64,000 nt of DNA from Noviluteimonas caseinilytica (GTDB lineage Bacteria > Pseudomonadota > Gammaproteobacteria > Xanthomonadales > Xanthomonadaceae): the NCBI RefSeq assembly GCF_018406605.1, contig NZ_AP024545.1, positions 2,170,001-2,234,000 on the forward strand. Direction: 5' to 3'. A program made the translations under genes and the position numbers. Below the pieces are notes generated by a model. That model did no database searches, had not been told where the DNA came from, and worked only from the letters and a program-made list of their open reading frames with translations. Below, piece after piece: positions 8,761 through 20,914 of the stretch (positions are counted from its first letter, which is position 1; every line of letters begins with the position of its first letter).

Positions 8761-9012
8761 CTACCGATACCGCACCTTCAACACCAGGATCGTCGTCGAC
8801 AACCCGAACGTCACGATGTTGGCCAGGATCATCGGCCACGAATGCAGCACGATCCCGTACGCGAGCCAGAACGCCACGCCGATGGTGAACACCACGTACA
8901 TCCCCAGCGAGATGCTGCGGGTGTCGCGCGTGCGGATCGTCTTGATCGTCTGCGGGAGGAATGCAACCGTCGTAAGCGTTGCGGCGACGTAGCCGGGCCA
9001 TTCGTTGTCCAT
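8761..9012 (-). CDS. SemiSWEET-type small membrane transporter
   Basis: The 83-residue protein has three transmembrane helices and the PQ motif of SemiSWEETs in FLPQTIKTIRTRDTRS, followed by SLGMYVVFTIGVAFWLAYG. The family forms dimers that carry sugars or related small molecules across the inner membrane. MDNEWPGY is chosen as the start because it sits directly before the first helix; a longer in-frame version from 9063 would add a basic stretch that homologues usually lack. It lies between the pilus operon and an ABC exporter, with no obvious functional link. The substrate is unknown. Confidence 0.85.
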   Translation of the reverse strand: MDNEWPGYVAATLTTVAFLPQTIKTIRTRDTRSISLGMYVVFTIGVAFWLAYGIVLHSWPMILANIVTFGLSTTILVLKVRYR

Positions 9013-9040
9013 GGCGCGGAGTATCGCCAATCGCATCCGC

Positions 9041-9798
9041 TTATTGCACCTCGCGCCGCGCAAACGCGATCGCCCCGGCCGTCGTGACGAGGAGCCCGCC
9101 CACCAGTCCCGCCGTCACCGCCCACGTCGTGAAGCGCCCGTCCGCCGCATGCACCTGCAGCGGCAGGCTCCAGGGGTAGAACTTCCCGAAGCGCGCCGAC
9201 TGGCCGATGAGGAACCCCGCCACCGTCGCCGTCATCCCGAACGACACCGCGACCGTGAAGCTGCGCCAGCGGATCGACGCCCACGTGTGCAGCGCGACGA
9301 TCAGCATCGCCGCCGCCGTGCACGCCAGGCTGCGCGAGACCAGCAAGTCCCACGGCGGCGCGCCGGCGATGCCGGACTTCGGTTGCACCCACCCCAGCAC
9401 CGCGCCGCCGATCGGCACCAGCACGACCATCGACATGGTGGCGAACGCCACCATCGCCGCCAGCACCAGCGTCTTCGCCAGGTAATGCGCGCTGCGCGGC
9501 AACGGCAAGGCGAGCAAGTGCTTCCAGCGATCCGGCCCGTGTTCCAGCCCCGCCAGCAACGCCGCCTGCAACGTCACGAACAAGGGCAGCATCAACAACG
9601 CCCACATCACCATCGCACTCTGCGCGAACATCGACCACGCCTGCGCCGGCGGCGCGACGGGCCGATGCCCGTAGTCGATGAAGCTCATTTGCAGCACATA
9701 CAAGGTGACGACCAGCAGCGGCGCGATCACGCACATCCACGAGGCGAGCGTGCCGCGCAGCTTGAGGACTTCGGCGGACAGCGTGCGGGCGAGGGCGG

Positions 9799-9802
<4 letters not shown>
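9041..9802 (-). CDS. ABC-2 type exporter permease subunit
   Basis: A 253-residue membrane protein with about six hydrophobic segments, beginning with a short cytoplasmic helix (ALARTLSAEVLKLRGTLASW) as in lantibiotic- or bacitracin-type ABC-2 permeases. Its ATG overlaps the stop of the upstream ATP-binding subunit by 4 nt, so the pair forms one transporter. The substrate cannot be read from the sequence; related systems export peptides or confer antibiotic or immunity functions. Confidence 0.85.
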
Positions 9803-10701
<899 letters not shown>

Positions 10702-10837
10702 GGAAACATGGGGGAGGAAGCGACCGCACGATAGGGACTGCGCATCCGGCGCGGACGTGGCGGTGGTGCGGGGCACTTCCGGCAGGGTGGTCTCTGCTAG
10801 GCTTTCAGGCCCCGTTTCGCATTCCCCCTGGCAGCCG

Positions 10838-13618
<2,781 letters not shown>

Positions 13619-13668
13619 TGGCTGGCCCGACCTTGCCCGCCACCGCCCCCTCGTCCAGACTCCGCCGC

Positions 13669-14235
13669 ATGCCCAATCTTCCCAAGTGGTTCCGCGGCGC
13701 CGGCCTGGCCACGCTCGTCCTGTTGTGCAGCGCCTGCGGTTTCCACCTGCGCAACGCGATCGTCGTGCCGCCCGAGCTCACCCCGATGCGCATCGTCGCG
13801 CCGGATCCGTACAGCCCGCTGGCCGAGTCGCTGTCCGAATCGTTGCAGCGCGCCGGCGTGCAGCCGGCCACGGACGACATGGAGCAGGCCACCACGCTGC
13901 AGATCCTGTCCGAGCGCTGGGGCGACACGCCGATCAGCATCGACGAACTGGGCCGCGCGCAGGAATTCAGCCTGCGCTACGCGGTGATCTTCGCCCTCGT
14001 CGACGCCGAAGGCACGATCGTCGTGCCGCAGCAGGCCGTGGAGCTGTCGCGCGATTACGTCGCACCGCCGGCCGACTCGATCGGCAAGACCAGCGAGCGC
14101 GAACTGCTGGCGAAGGAACTGCGCCGCGAGATGAGCACCGCGATGCTACGCCGCATCGGCGCCGCGCTGCTGTCCACGCAGCCCAAGGCCGACAGCAAGG
14201 CCGGCGCCTCGGCCGACCCGGCCACGGTGCACTGA
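13669..14235 (+). CDS. lptE: LPS-assembly lipoprotein LptE
   Basis: This outer-membrane lipoprotein is the plug partner of LptD in the complex that inserts lipopolysaccharide into the outer leaflet. The start at 13669 gives a short signal peptide with a lipobox ending LLCSAC and lipidated Cys23, followed by the family opening GFHLRNAIVVPPELTPMRIV. An upstream ATG at 13618 overlaps the leuS stop and would add 17 residues before the signal peptide; it could be the true start through coupling. The body (DPYSPLAESLSESLQRAGV, ELGRAQEFSLRYAVIF) and length fit LptE. The leuS-lptE-holA order is conserved in gammaproteobacteria. Confidence 0.93.
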   Translation: MPNLPKWFRGAGLATLVLLCSACGFHLRNAIVVPPELTPMRIVAPDPYSPLAESLSESLQRAGVQPATDDMEQATTLQILSERWGDTPISIDELGRAQEFSLRYAVIFALVDAEGTIVVPQQAVELSRDYVAPPADSIGKTSERELLAKELRREMSTAMLRRIGAALLSTQPKADSKAGASADPATVH

Positions 14236-14254
14236 ACATGCGCCGGCGCGTGCG

Positions 14255-15301
14255 ATGAGCGAACTCCGGCCGGACCGGCTCGCGGCGCAACTGGCGGCCG
14301 AGCCCCTGCGGCCCGCGTACCTCGTCGCCGGGCCCGAAGCCCTCGTCGTCCTCGAAGCTGCCGACGCCATCCGCGCCGCCGCGCGCGAGCAGGGCATCGG
14401 CGATCGCGAAGTGTTCGACATCGAAGGCCGCGATCCCGACTGGGATTCGTTGTCCGCCGCGTTCAATGCGCCGGGCCTGTTCGCGACGCGCCGCGTCGTC
14501 GAAGTGCGCATGCCCACCGGCAAACCGGGCAAGGAAGGCGCGGAAGTCTTCACCGAATTCGCGGCCAATCCGCCGCCCGACGTCGTGCTGCTGGTCACCT
14601 GCGCCGACTGGAGCCGCCAGCACGGCGGCAAGTGGAGCGAAGCGCTGGGCCGCATCGGCCACCAGGTGATCGCCTGGCCGATCAAGCCGCACGAATTGCC
14701 CGACTGGATCGAACGCCGCCTGCGCGCGCGCGGCCTGCGCGCCGATCGCGACGCGGTGCAGGCGCTGGCCGAACGCGTCGAAGGCAACTTGCTCGCCGCC
14801 GCGCAGGAAATCGACAAGCTGGCGTTGCTCGCCGACGGCAACACGATCGACCTGGCGCGGATGCAGGCGCTGGTGTCGGATTCGGCGCGCTACGACGTGT
14901 TCCGCCTCGTCGATGCAGCGATGAACGGCGAGGGCGCGCAGGTGTCGCGCATGCTGCACGGGCTGCGGTCCGAAGGCGAAGCGGTGCCCGCCTTGCTCGG
15001 CATGGTGTGCATGGAATTGCAGCGCGCCGCGGCGCTCTCGCGCGTGCAGGCGCGCGGCGGCAACCTCAACGCGGAGTTCAAGGCGCAACGCATCTGGGAT
15101 TCGAAGCAGGCCGCGTACACGCGCGCGTTGCAGCGGCATGACGCCGCGCGCTGGGAACGCTTCGCCGCCGAAGCCGGGCGCGTGGATCGCATCGCGAAGG
15201 GGCGCCCGCGCTGGGGCCAGGATCCGATGGATGCGTGGATCGCGCTCGAACGCGTGCTGCTTGCCGTCGCCAATCCCAAAGCGATGCGGTTGCTGGGCTG
15301 A
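14255..15301 (+). CDS. holA: DNA polymerase III delta subunit
   Basis: A 348-residue clamp-loader subunit that opens the beta sliding clamp. Recognisable features are the N-terminal domain with PAYLVAGPEALVVLEAADAIR, the WSRQHGGKW and AWPIKPHELPDWIERRL regions, and DSARYDVFRLVDAAMNGE at the start of the third domain. Length fits the family (about 340). It starts 19 nt after lptE and is followed within 3 nt by nadD, so it belongs to the same operon. Confidence 0.95.
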   Translation: MSELRPDRLAAQLAAEPLRPAYLVAGPEALVVLEAADAIRAAAREQGIGDREVFDIEGRDPDWDSLSAAFNAPGLFATRRVVEVRMPTGKPGKEGAEVFTEFAANPPPDVVLLVTCADWSRQHGGKWSEALGRIGHQVIAWPIKPHELPDWIERRLRARGLRADRDAVQALAERVEGNLLAAAQEIDKLALLADGNTIDLARMQALVSDSARYDVFRLVDAAMNGEGAQVSRMLHGLRSEGEAVPALLGMVCMELQRAAALSRVQARGGNLNAEFKAQRIWDSKQAAYTRALQRHDAARWERFAAEAGRVDRIAKGRPRWGQDPMDAWIALERVLLAVANPKAMRLLG

Positions 15302-15304
15302 CGC

Positions 15305-16015
15305 GTGACGCCGCTGATGCTCTGCTACGGCGGCACGTTCGATCCGGTGCACACCGGCCACCTCGCGATCGCCCGCGCGGTGCGCGATGCGATGCACGCC
15401 GATGTCTTCCTGCTGCCCGCCGCCGATCCGCCGCACAAGGGACCGACGCACGCCGACGCCAAGCAACGCGCGCGCATGCTCGAACTGGCGGTGCAGGGCG
15501 AACCCGGCTTGCACGTCGACCGGCGCGAACTGCGCCGCGCCGGCCCGTCGTACACCTTCGACACCCTGCGCGAATTGCGCGACGAGGTCGGCCCGCACGT
15601 GCCCATCGCCTGGATCGTCGGTGGCGACTCGGTGTTCGAACTCGCCGCCTGGCACCGCTGGCGCGAACTCTTCGACCTTGCGCACCTGCTGGCCATCGCG
15701 CGCCCGGGCGCCCCGATCGAACGCGATGTGCTGGCCGCCCGCGCCCCCGCGGTGCAGGCCGAACTCGAACCGCGCTGGTGCCTGCCGGGCCAGCTGCATT
15801 CCATGCCGGCCGGCGGGTTCGCGGAATTCCCGCTGCCGCAGGCCCGGCCGGAGTCCTCGACCGAGCTGCGCCGGCGCATCGCGGCCGGCGACCCCCGCTG
15901 GCCCGACTGGGTGCCACCGCCGGTGGCGGACTTCATCCGGGAACACCGCCTCTACGACGGCCGGGCCCGGGATGCCGACGCATTCACGCCAGCGGCCGAG
16001 AACGGGCCCGTATAA
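15305..16015 (+). CDS. nadD: Nicotinate-nucleotide adenylyltransferase
   Basis: The 236-residue enzyme adenylates nicotinate mononucleotide to form deamido-NAD. The nucleotidyltransferase motif YGGTFDPVHTGHL opens the protein, with DPPHKGPTHADAKQR and the C-terminal SSTELRRRI motif. The annotated start is a GTG at 15305; an ATG at 15317 would shorten it by four residues and still keep the fold. It follows holA by 3 nt. The C-terminal tail beyond the ISxTxIR-like motif (about 30 residues, ending in TPAAENGPV) is slightly longer than usual. Confidence 0.94.
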   Translation: MTPLMLCYGGTFDPVHTGHLAIARAVRDAMHADVFLLPAADPPHKGPTHADAKQRARMLELAVQGEPGLHVDRRELRRAGPSYTFDTLRELRDEVGPHVPIAWIVGGDSVFELAAWHRWRELFDLAHLLAIARPGAPIERDVLAARAPAVQAELEPRWCLPGQLHSMPAGGFAEFPLPQARPESSTELRRRIAAGDPRWPDWVPPPVADFIREHRLYDGRARDADAFTPAAENGPV

Positions 16016-16057
16016 TCACGGCCGCCAACACCACCAGGCCGCCCGGGCCCTAACCAC

Positions 16058-16480
16058 TTGACCACTGCCGCCCAAGTCATCAAGACCCGTCTTCCCAACC
16101 CGCCGCCGCCGACCGACGTCCTGCTGCAACACGTGCGCAACGCCGTCGAAGAACTCAAAGCGAAGGATGTCGTCGAGATCGACGTCCGCGGCAAGACCAG
16201 CGTCACCGACCACCTGGTGATCGCCTCCGGCACCTCCACGCGCCACGTCAAGTCGATCGCCGACGAAGTCGTGCGCCACGCCAAGAAGCTCGACTGCATG
16301 CCGCTCGGCGTGGAAGGCGAGCGCGAGGCGGAGTGGGTGCTGGTCGACCTCGGCGACGTGGTCGTCCACGTCATGCTGCCTCGCGTGCGCGAGTTCTACG
16401 CGCTCGAACGCCTGTGGACCGTCGGCGACCAGCCGCCGGAAGAACAGGACGACGCGCTCGCCTCGGGCCGCAGCGCCTGA
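16058..16480 (+). CDS. rsfS: Ribosome silencing factor RsfS
   Basis: The 140-residue protein binds ribosomal protein L14 (uL14) and blocks subunit joining during starvation. The family core is clear: AVEELKAKDVVEIDVRGKTSVTDHL, then GTSTRHVKSIADEV, EGEREAEWVLVDLGDVVVHVM and FYALERLW. The start must be TTG at 16058 (TTGACCACT), because no ATG or GTG occurs before the conserved core. It sits between nadD and rlmH, the usual arrangement, and its stop codon overlaps the proposed start of rlmH. Confidence 0.93.
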   Translation: MTTAAQVIKTRLPNPPPPTDVLLQHVRNAVEELKAKDVVEIDVRGKTSVTDHLVIASGTSTRHVKSIADEVVRHAKKLDCMPLGVEGEREAEWVLVDLGDVVVHVMLPRVREFYALERLWTVGDQPPEEQDDALASGRSA

Positions 16481-16947
16481 AGGCAAGGTTGATCGCCGTC
16501 GGCGAACGCGCACCCGCGTGGGTCGCCGACGGATTCGCCGAATACCGCAAGCGGCTCTCGCACTGGTTGCCGCTGGACCTGGTCGAAATCGAACCCGGCA
16601 TTCGCGGCAAGGGCCGCGATGCCGTGCGCGCGACGTTCGATGAAGGTCAACGCGTGCTCGCGGCGATCCCGAAAGGCGCGTGGGTCGTCGCGCTCGACGG
16701 CCGCGGGAAGGCATGGTCTTCCGAACAACTCGCGCAGCGCATGGAGCATTGGCGCGGCGCGGGCAAGGACCTGTGCTTTTTGATCGGCGGGCCCGAAGGC
16801 CACGCGCTCGAGGTGATCGCGCGCGCCGATGAAACCTGGTCGCTCGGCGCGCTGACCTTGCCGCACATGCTGGTGCGGCTGGTGCTGGCGGAGCAGCTGT
16901 ATCGCGCGAACGCGCTGCTCGCCAACCACCCATATCATCGAGGTTGA
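16477..16947 (+). CDS. rlmH: 23S rRNA pseudouridine-1915 N3-methyltransferase RlmH
   Basis: RlmH methylates the pseudouridine at position 1915 of 23S rRNA helix 69. The SPOUT fold is evident from LCFLIGGPEGHALEV, WSLGALTLPHMLVRLVLAEQLYRA and the C-terminal NHPYH. By homology the protein should begin with Met-Lys-x-Arg-Leu. That position is a CTG codon at 16477 that overlaps the rsfS stop (CTGA), giving 156 residues, close to the family length of about 155. The first conventional start is TTG at 16489, which has a better-placed GAAGG but would remove part of the first beta strand. No ATG is available. Confidence 0.9.
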   Translation: MKARLIAVGERAPAWVADGFAEYRKRLSHWLPLDLVEIEPGIRGKGRDAVRATFDEGQRVLAAIPKGAWVVALDGRGKAWSSEQLAQRMEHWRGAGKDLCFLIGGPEGHALEVIARADETWSLGALTLPHMLVRLVLAEQLYRANALLANHPYHRG

Positions 16948-16973
16948 CCCAGCCAAGGCTGGCTCAGCCGCGC

Positions 16974-17651
16974 CTAGCGCACCGTGAAGTTGATCGGGAC
17001 CAGCCCGATCGCCTGCACCGCCACGCCGCCGCGCATCGCCGGCTTGAACGTCCAGCGCGTCAGGACCTGCTTGCGCGCGGCGTCATCGAGACGGCGGTTG
17101 CCGCTGCTCGACTGGATCGCCACGTCGATCGGCTTGCCGTCCACGTCCACCAGCACTTTCAGCAGCACCGTGCCTCCGATGCGGCGGCGTTCTTCTTCCT
17201 TCGGATAGCTCGGCGGCGGTGCGCTGGCGTAGACGAGCTGCGCGTCGGCGATCGGCGTGGTGTCGATCGCGGGCGGGACGGTGACGACTTCTTCGGTGGG
17301 CGTCGTTTCGACGTACGGGTCGGACATCGGGGTGCTGTCGTCGGTGACCACCGGCGGATCGACCGGGTGCGGGGCGACGTTGCGCGTCGTGACCGTGACC
17401 GGATGCGGGACCGGCGGGGGCGGCGTGACCGGGACGACGTCGGGCTTCTTCTTCGGGATGAGGACGACGTCGGTGAAGAGGTCTTCGCGTGTCTCCGGCA
17501 CCGGCGCCGCCATCGGCAACATCAACAAGGCGAACGCCGCGACGTGCAGTGCGATGACGGCGGCGTACGCGGCGATGCGGGCGGGACTCGGGCGCTCGGC
17601 GAGCTGGCCGAGCTGTGCGAAGCGGGGAGCGTGGACGAGCGTGTGACCCAT
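16974..17651 (-). CDS. Energy transducer TonB-like protein
   Basis: The 225-residue protein has a cytoplasmic N terminus, a single transmembrane anchor (AAYAAVIALHVAAFALLMLP), a Pro/Val/Thr-rich periplasmic spacer with PPPPVPHPV repeats, and a C-terminal TonB domain (YPKEEERRRIGGTVLLKVLVDVDGK, then VLTRWTFKPAMRGG). TonB proteins couple the proton-motive force, with ExbB/ExbD, to outer-membrane receptors. No exbBD genes are nearby, so it is probably one of several paralogues. It converges with rlmH, 26 nt apart, without an obvious terminator. Confidence 0.88.
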   Translation of the reverse strand: MGHTLVHAPRFAQLGQLAERPSPARIAAYAAVIALHVAAFALLMLPMAAPVPETREDLFTDVVLIPKKKPDVVPVTPPPPVPHPVTVTTRNVAPHPVDPPVVTDDSTPMSDPYVETTPTEEVVTVPPAIDTTPIADAQLVYASAPPPSYPKEEERRRIGGTVLLKVLVDVDGKPIDVAIQSSSGNRRLDDAARKQVLTRWTFKPAMRGGVAVQAIGLVPINFTVR

Positions 17652-17715
17652 GGCCTTGCCTCCGTGACGTTGCGTGATGGCTGCAACGCGCGCGGTTCGG
17701 CGATGGGGTTTGCGG

Positions 17716-17919
17716 TCAGCGTTTTTTTTCGTCGCGCGCCGGGTCGGGGGACTCGTCCGTGTCGCGGTCGATGCCGGGCTCGTCCGGGTTGGGTGCCGGG
17801 GGTTCGTTGTGTTGCGCCTGGGCGTCGCCCTTGTCGCGCGGTTGGTTCTCGGCGTAGCCGGCGTTGCGACCCGCCCGCGGGTCGGCCGCGGGCGGGGTGT
17901 CTTTCCGTGTGGGGCTCAT
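17716..17919 (-). CDS. Small hydrophilic protein of unknown function
   Basis: A 67-residue, strongly hydrophilic open reading frame lies between the TonB-like and SIMPL genes. It is rich in Asp, Pro, Arg and Asn (DPRAGRNAGYAENQPRDKGD, then an acidic tail ending RDEKKR) and has no hydrophobic core, suggesting an intrinsically disordered protein. No domain is recognised. It is called because it fills an otherwise empty gap with a plausible composition and ATG start; it could also be a chance frame. Confidence 0.45.
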   Translation of the reverse strand: MSPTRKDTPPAADPRAGRNAGYAENQPRDKGDAQAQHNEPPAPNPDEPGIDRDTDESPDPARDEKKR

Positions 17920-17964
17920 GGTGCTGGCGCTCCGCGTGCGCAGGGCGCACGCCAGCGCGCAGTG

Positions 17965-18702
17965 TCAGCGTCCGAGTTCGAAGACGACGTCAAGGCTGAC
18001 CGACAGCGTGGTCTCGCCCGGCGACACCGCGGTGTCCTTCGCCATCGATTGCGCGCGCATCGCCATCATCGGCATCGGCGGCTGGGGGAAGCCACCGCCT
18101 TCACTGATGCTCACGATGCGGCGCACGCGCAGGCCCATGGCCTTGGCATACGTCTCGGCGCGCGCCTGTGCCTTGTGCAGCGCGGCGATGCGGGCTTCGT
18201 CGTAGGCCGGTTCCGGCTGGTCGACTTCGAAGTTCGGGCCGTTCACCTGGTTGGCGCCGTTGGCCACCAGCGCATCGAGCACCTTGCCGAGCTTGCCGAT
18301 GTCGCGGACCTTGAGGTTGACGGTGTTGCTGGCCTGGTAGCCGGTGATCACCGGCGGCTGGTTCTCGGCGTAGCGGTACTGCGGCTGGATCGAGATGCCG
18401 GCGGTCTGGATGTCGCGCTCGGCGATGCCCGCGGCGCGGATGGCCGCCATCACCTTGTCCATCTGCACGGCGTTGGCGCGCATCGCGGCGTTGGCGTCGG
18501 CGGCCTGCGTGACGACGCCGGCGGACACCGTGGCGACGTCGGGCACGCGCTTGGACTCCGCCTGCGCGGAGACGTTGAGCAGGGTGCCGTCGGCGGGGAT
18601 GGCGTAGCCGGGGGCGGCGGTCTGGGCGTGGGCGGTCATGGCGGTACCGGAAGCAAGGGCGATGGCGAGCACGAGGGGAGAGAGCAGGGGACGCAGGCGC
18701 AT
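17965..18702 (-). CDS. SIMPL-domain (DUF541) periplasmic protein
   Basis: This 245-residue protein has a Sec signal peptide (SPLVLAIALASGTAMTAHA) and a SIMPL/DUF541 domain: LLNVSAQAESKRVPDVATVSAGVVTQA, MDKVMAAIRAAGIAERDIQTAGISIQPQYRY, and the repeated ARAETYAKAMGLRVRRIVSISE. Members, such as E. coli YggE, are periplasmic and linked to oxidative stress tolerance, with unknown biochemistry. The start at 18702 is favoured by a GGAG motif 7 nt upstream; the upstream in-frame Met at 18777 would precede the signal peptide with 25 unlikely residues. Confidence 0.9.
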   Translation of the reverse strand: MRLRPLLSPLVLAIALASGTAMTAHAQTAAPGYAIPADGTLLNVSAQAESKRVPDVATVSAGVVTQAADANAAMRANAVQMDKVMAAIRAAGIAERDIQTAGISIQPQYRYAENQPPVITGYQASNTVNLKVRDIGKLGKVLDALVANGANQVNGPNFEVDQPEPAYDEARIAALHKAQARAETYAKAMGLRVRRIVSISEGGGFPQPPMPMMAMRAQSMAKDTAVSPGETTLSVSLDVVFELGR

Positions 18703-18836
18703 GTGGAACTCCGTGAGGGTGCGAACGTGCGGATGAAGAACCATGAAGCGGCGGGGTGAACGAACTGTGAGGCGCACCGGGGTTGCGCGGCGTGCCTGCG
18801 CGGGGCGCGGTACAGCCGCGGGTTAGACTCCGGCCG

Positions 18837-19418
18837 ATGCTGCATCTTGCCTCGCGTTCTCCTCGCCGCTCCGAATTGCTGGCCCGCCTGGGCTACGCCT
18901 TCGGCGTGCTCGAGCTCGACCTGCCGGAACACCGCCAGCCCGGCGAACCCGCCGAAGACTACGTGCGCCGCGTCGCGCGCGAGAAGGCCGGGGCCGGACT
19001 GATGCAGGTGATGGCCACCGCCGGCGCGGTGGTCCTGGGCGCCGATACCGAAGTGATCCTCGACGACGACGTCTTCGGCAAGCCGCGCGATGCGCGCGAT
19101 GCCGCCGCCATGCTGCAGCGCCTCTCGGGCCGCACGCACCAGGTCGTCTCGGCCGTCAGCGTGGTCTCGCCGGCGCGCGAAGCGCAGGCCGTCTCGCGGT
19201 CCGAGGTGACCTTCGCCACGCTCGACCCCGCGGCCATCGATGCTTACCTGTCCACCGGCGAATGGGACGGCAAGGCGGGCGCCTACGGCATCCAGGGCCA
19301 CGCCCAGGCCTTCATCGAACACCTCTCGGGGAGCTACTCCGGCGTGATGGGCTTGCCTTTGTTCGAAACCGCGCGTCTCCTGAAGGAATTCGACATCCTC
19401 CCGGGGACACGCGCATGA
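18837..19418 (+). CDS. maf: Maf-like nucleoside triphosphate pyrophosphatase (YhdE type)
   Basis: A 193-residue house-cleaning enzyme that hydrolyses non-canonical or excess nucleotides. The family signature SRSPRRSELLARLGY opens the protein, and GADTEVILDDDVFGKPRD, SGRTHQVVSAV and GKAGAYGIQGHAQAFIEHLSGSYSGVMGLP follow. Its position directly before rng matches yhdE of E. coli, so dTTP/UTP is the expected substrate class. Its stop overlaps the rng ATG by 3 nt. Confidence 0.94.
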   Translation: MLHLASRSPRRSELLARLGYAFGVLELDLPEHRQPGEPAEDYVRRVAREKAGAGLMQVMATAGAVVLGADTEVILDDDVFGKPRDARDAAAMLQRLSGRTHQVVSAVSVVSPAREAQAVSRSEVTFATLDPAAIDAYLSTGEWDGKAGAYGIQGHAQAFIEHLSGSYSGVMGLPLFETARLLKEFDILPGTRA

Positions 19419-20902
19419 CCGAAGAAATCCTGGTCAACGTCACCCCGCGCGAGACGCGCGTGGCCGTCGTCGAGAACGGCATGCTGCAGGAGCTGCACAT
19501 CGAACGCGGCTGGCGCCGCGGCGTGGTCGGCAACATCTACAAAGGCAAGGTGCAGCGCGTCATGCCCGGCATGCAGGCCGCGTTCGTCGAGATCGGGCTG
19601 GACCGCGCCGCGTTCCTGCACGCCAACGACATCGTGCGCCCCGCGCCCCTGCCGAGTGCGGAAGGCGACGAAGGCCCCATGCCGCCCACGCAGCAGGCGC
19701 GTCCCATCTTCGACCTGCTGCGCGAAGGCCAGGACGTCGTCGTGCAGGTGGTCAAGGATCCGATCGGCAGCAAGGGCGCGCGCCTCACCACGCAGCTCAG
19801 CATTCCGTCGCGCTATCTCGTGCTGCTGCCGCAGTCGCGCGTGATCGGCGTGTCCTCGCGCATCGAGGACGAAACCGAACGCGCGCGCCTGAAGAGCCTG
19901 GTCGCCGAATTCGCCGGCGGCGGCGAGCAGGGCTACATCGTGCGCACCAACGCCGAAGGCCAGCCCGCCGAAGCGCTCGCCGAAGACATCGCCTACCTCA
20001 GCCGCGTGTGGGCGCTGGTGGAAAACCACACCGCCAGCACGCGCGTGGGCGCCTGCATCTACGAAGACCTCAACCTGCCGATGCGCGCGGTGCGCGACCT
20101 CATCCGCCGCGACGTCGAGAAAGTGAAAGTCGATTCGCGCGAAACCTTCGACCGCCTGCGCGTGTTCGCCGCGCAGTACATGCCGGGCCTGGCGGAAAAG
20201 ATCGAGCACTACAGCGGTGCGCGGCCGATCTTCGACCTGTACGGCGTCGAGGACGAAATCCAGCACGCGCTGGAAAAGGAAGTCCCGCTGAAATCCGGCG
20301 GTTACCTCGTCATCGACCAGACCGAAGCGATGACCACGGTGGACGTCAACACGGGCTCGTTCCTTGGCCAGCGCAACCTCGAGGAAACGGTGTACCGCAC
20401 CAACCTCGAAGCCGCGCAGGCCGTCGCGCGCCAGCTGCGGCTGCGCAACCTCGGCGGCATCATCATCATCGACTTCATCGATATGGTGGACGCCGAGCAT
20501 CGCCGCCAGGTGCTGCGCACGCTGGAGAAGTCGCTCGCGAAGGACCACGCCAAGACCACGGTGTACGACTTCTCGCCGCTCGGCCTGGTCGAGATGACGC
20601 GCAAGCGCACGGTCGAAAGCCTCGAGCGCCAGCTGTGCGAGCCCTGCCACGAATGCGGCGGCCGCGGCACGCTCAAGACGTCGGAGACGGTGACGTACGA
20701 AATCTTCCGCGAGATCACGCGCGCGGTGCGGCAGTTCGAAGCGGCGCGCCTGCTGGTCATCGCCTCGCCCAAAGTCGTCGCGCGCATCACCGACGAAGAG
20801 TCGGCGGCGGTGGCGGAGCTGGAGGAGTTCCTCGGCAAGTCGATCCGCTTCCAGTCGGACGAGCAATACCTGCAGGAACAATTCGATGTCGTCCTCCTCT
20901 GA
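19415..20902 (+). CDS. rng: Ribonuclease G
   Basis: The 495-residue endoribonuclease takes part in 16S rRNA 5'-end maturation and mRNA decay. An S1 domain (GNIYKGKVQRVMPGMQAAFVEIG) is followed by the RNase E/G catalytic core, with metal-binding aspartates in TTVDVNTGSF and IIIIDFIDM, and the zinc-link CEPCHECGGRG. The large C-terminal scaffold of RNase E is absent, which identifies it as RNase G. It overlaps maf by 4 nt and is followed by yhdP after 12 nt, giving an operon. Confidence 0.96.
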   Translation: MTEEILVNVTPRETRVAVVENGMLQELHIERGWRRGVVGNIYKGKVQRVMPGMQAAFVEIGLDRAAFLHANDIVRPAPLPSAEGDEGPMPPTQQARPIFDLLREGQDVVVQVVKDPIGSKGARLTTQLSIPSRYLVLLPQSRVIGVSSRIEDETERARLKSLVAEFAGGGEQGYIVRTNAEGQPAEALAEDIAYLSRVWALVENHTASTRVGACIYEDLNLPMRAVRDLIRRDVEKVKVDSRETFDRLRVFAAQYMPGLAEKIEHYSGARPIFDLYGVEDEIQHALEKEVPLKSGGYLVIDQTEAMTTVDVNTGSFLGQRNLEETVYRTNLEAAQAVARQLRLRNLGGIIIIDFIDMVDAEHRRQVLRTLEKSLAKDHAKTTVYDFSPLGLVEMTRKRTVESLERQLCEPCHECGGRGTLKTSETVTYEIFREITRAVRQFEAARLLVIASPKVVARITDEESAAVAELEEFLGKSIRFQSDEQYLQEQFDVVLL

Positions 20903-20914
20903 CGGGACGACTTG

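Noticed and set aside
16948..16973. Terminator between rlmH and the TonB-like gene
   Set aside because: Only a 5-bp stem without a U-tract is visible, too weak to call.
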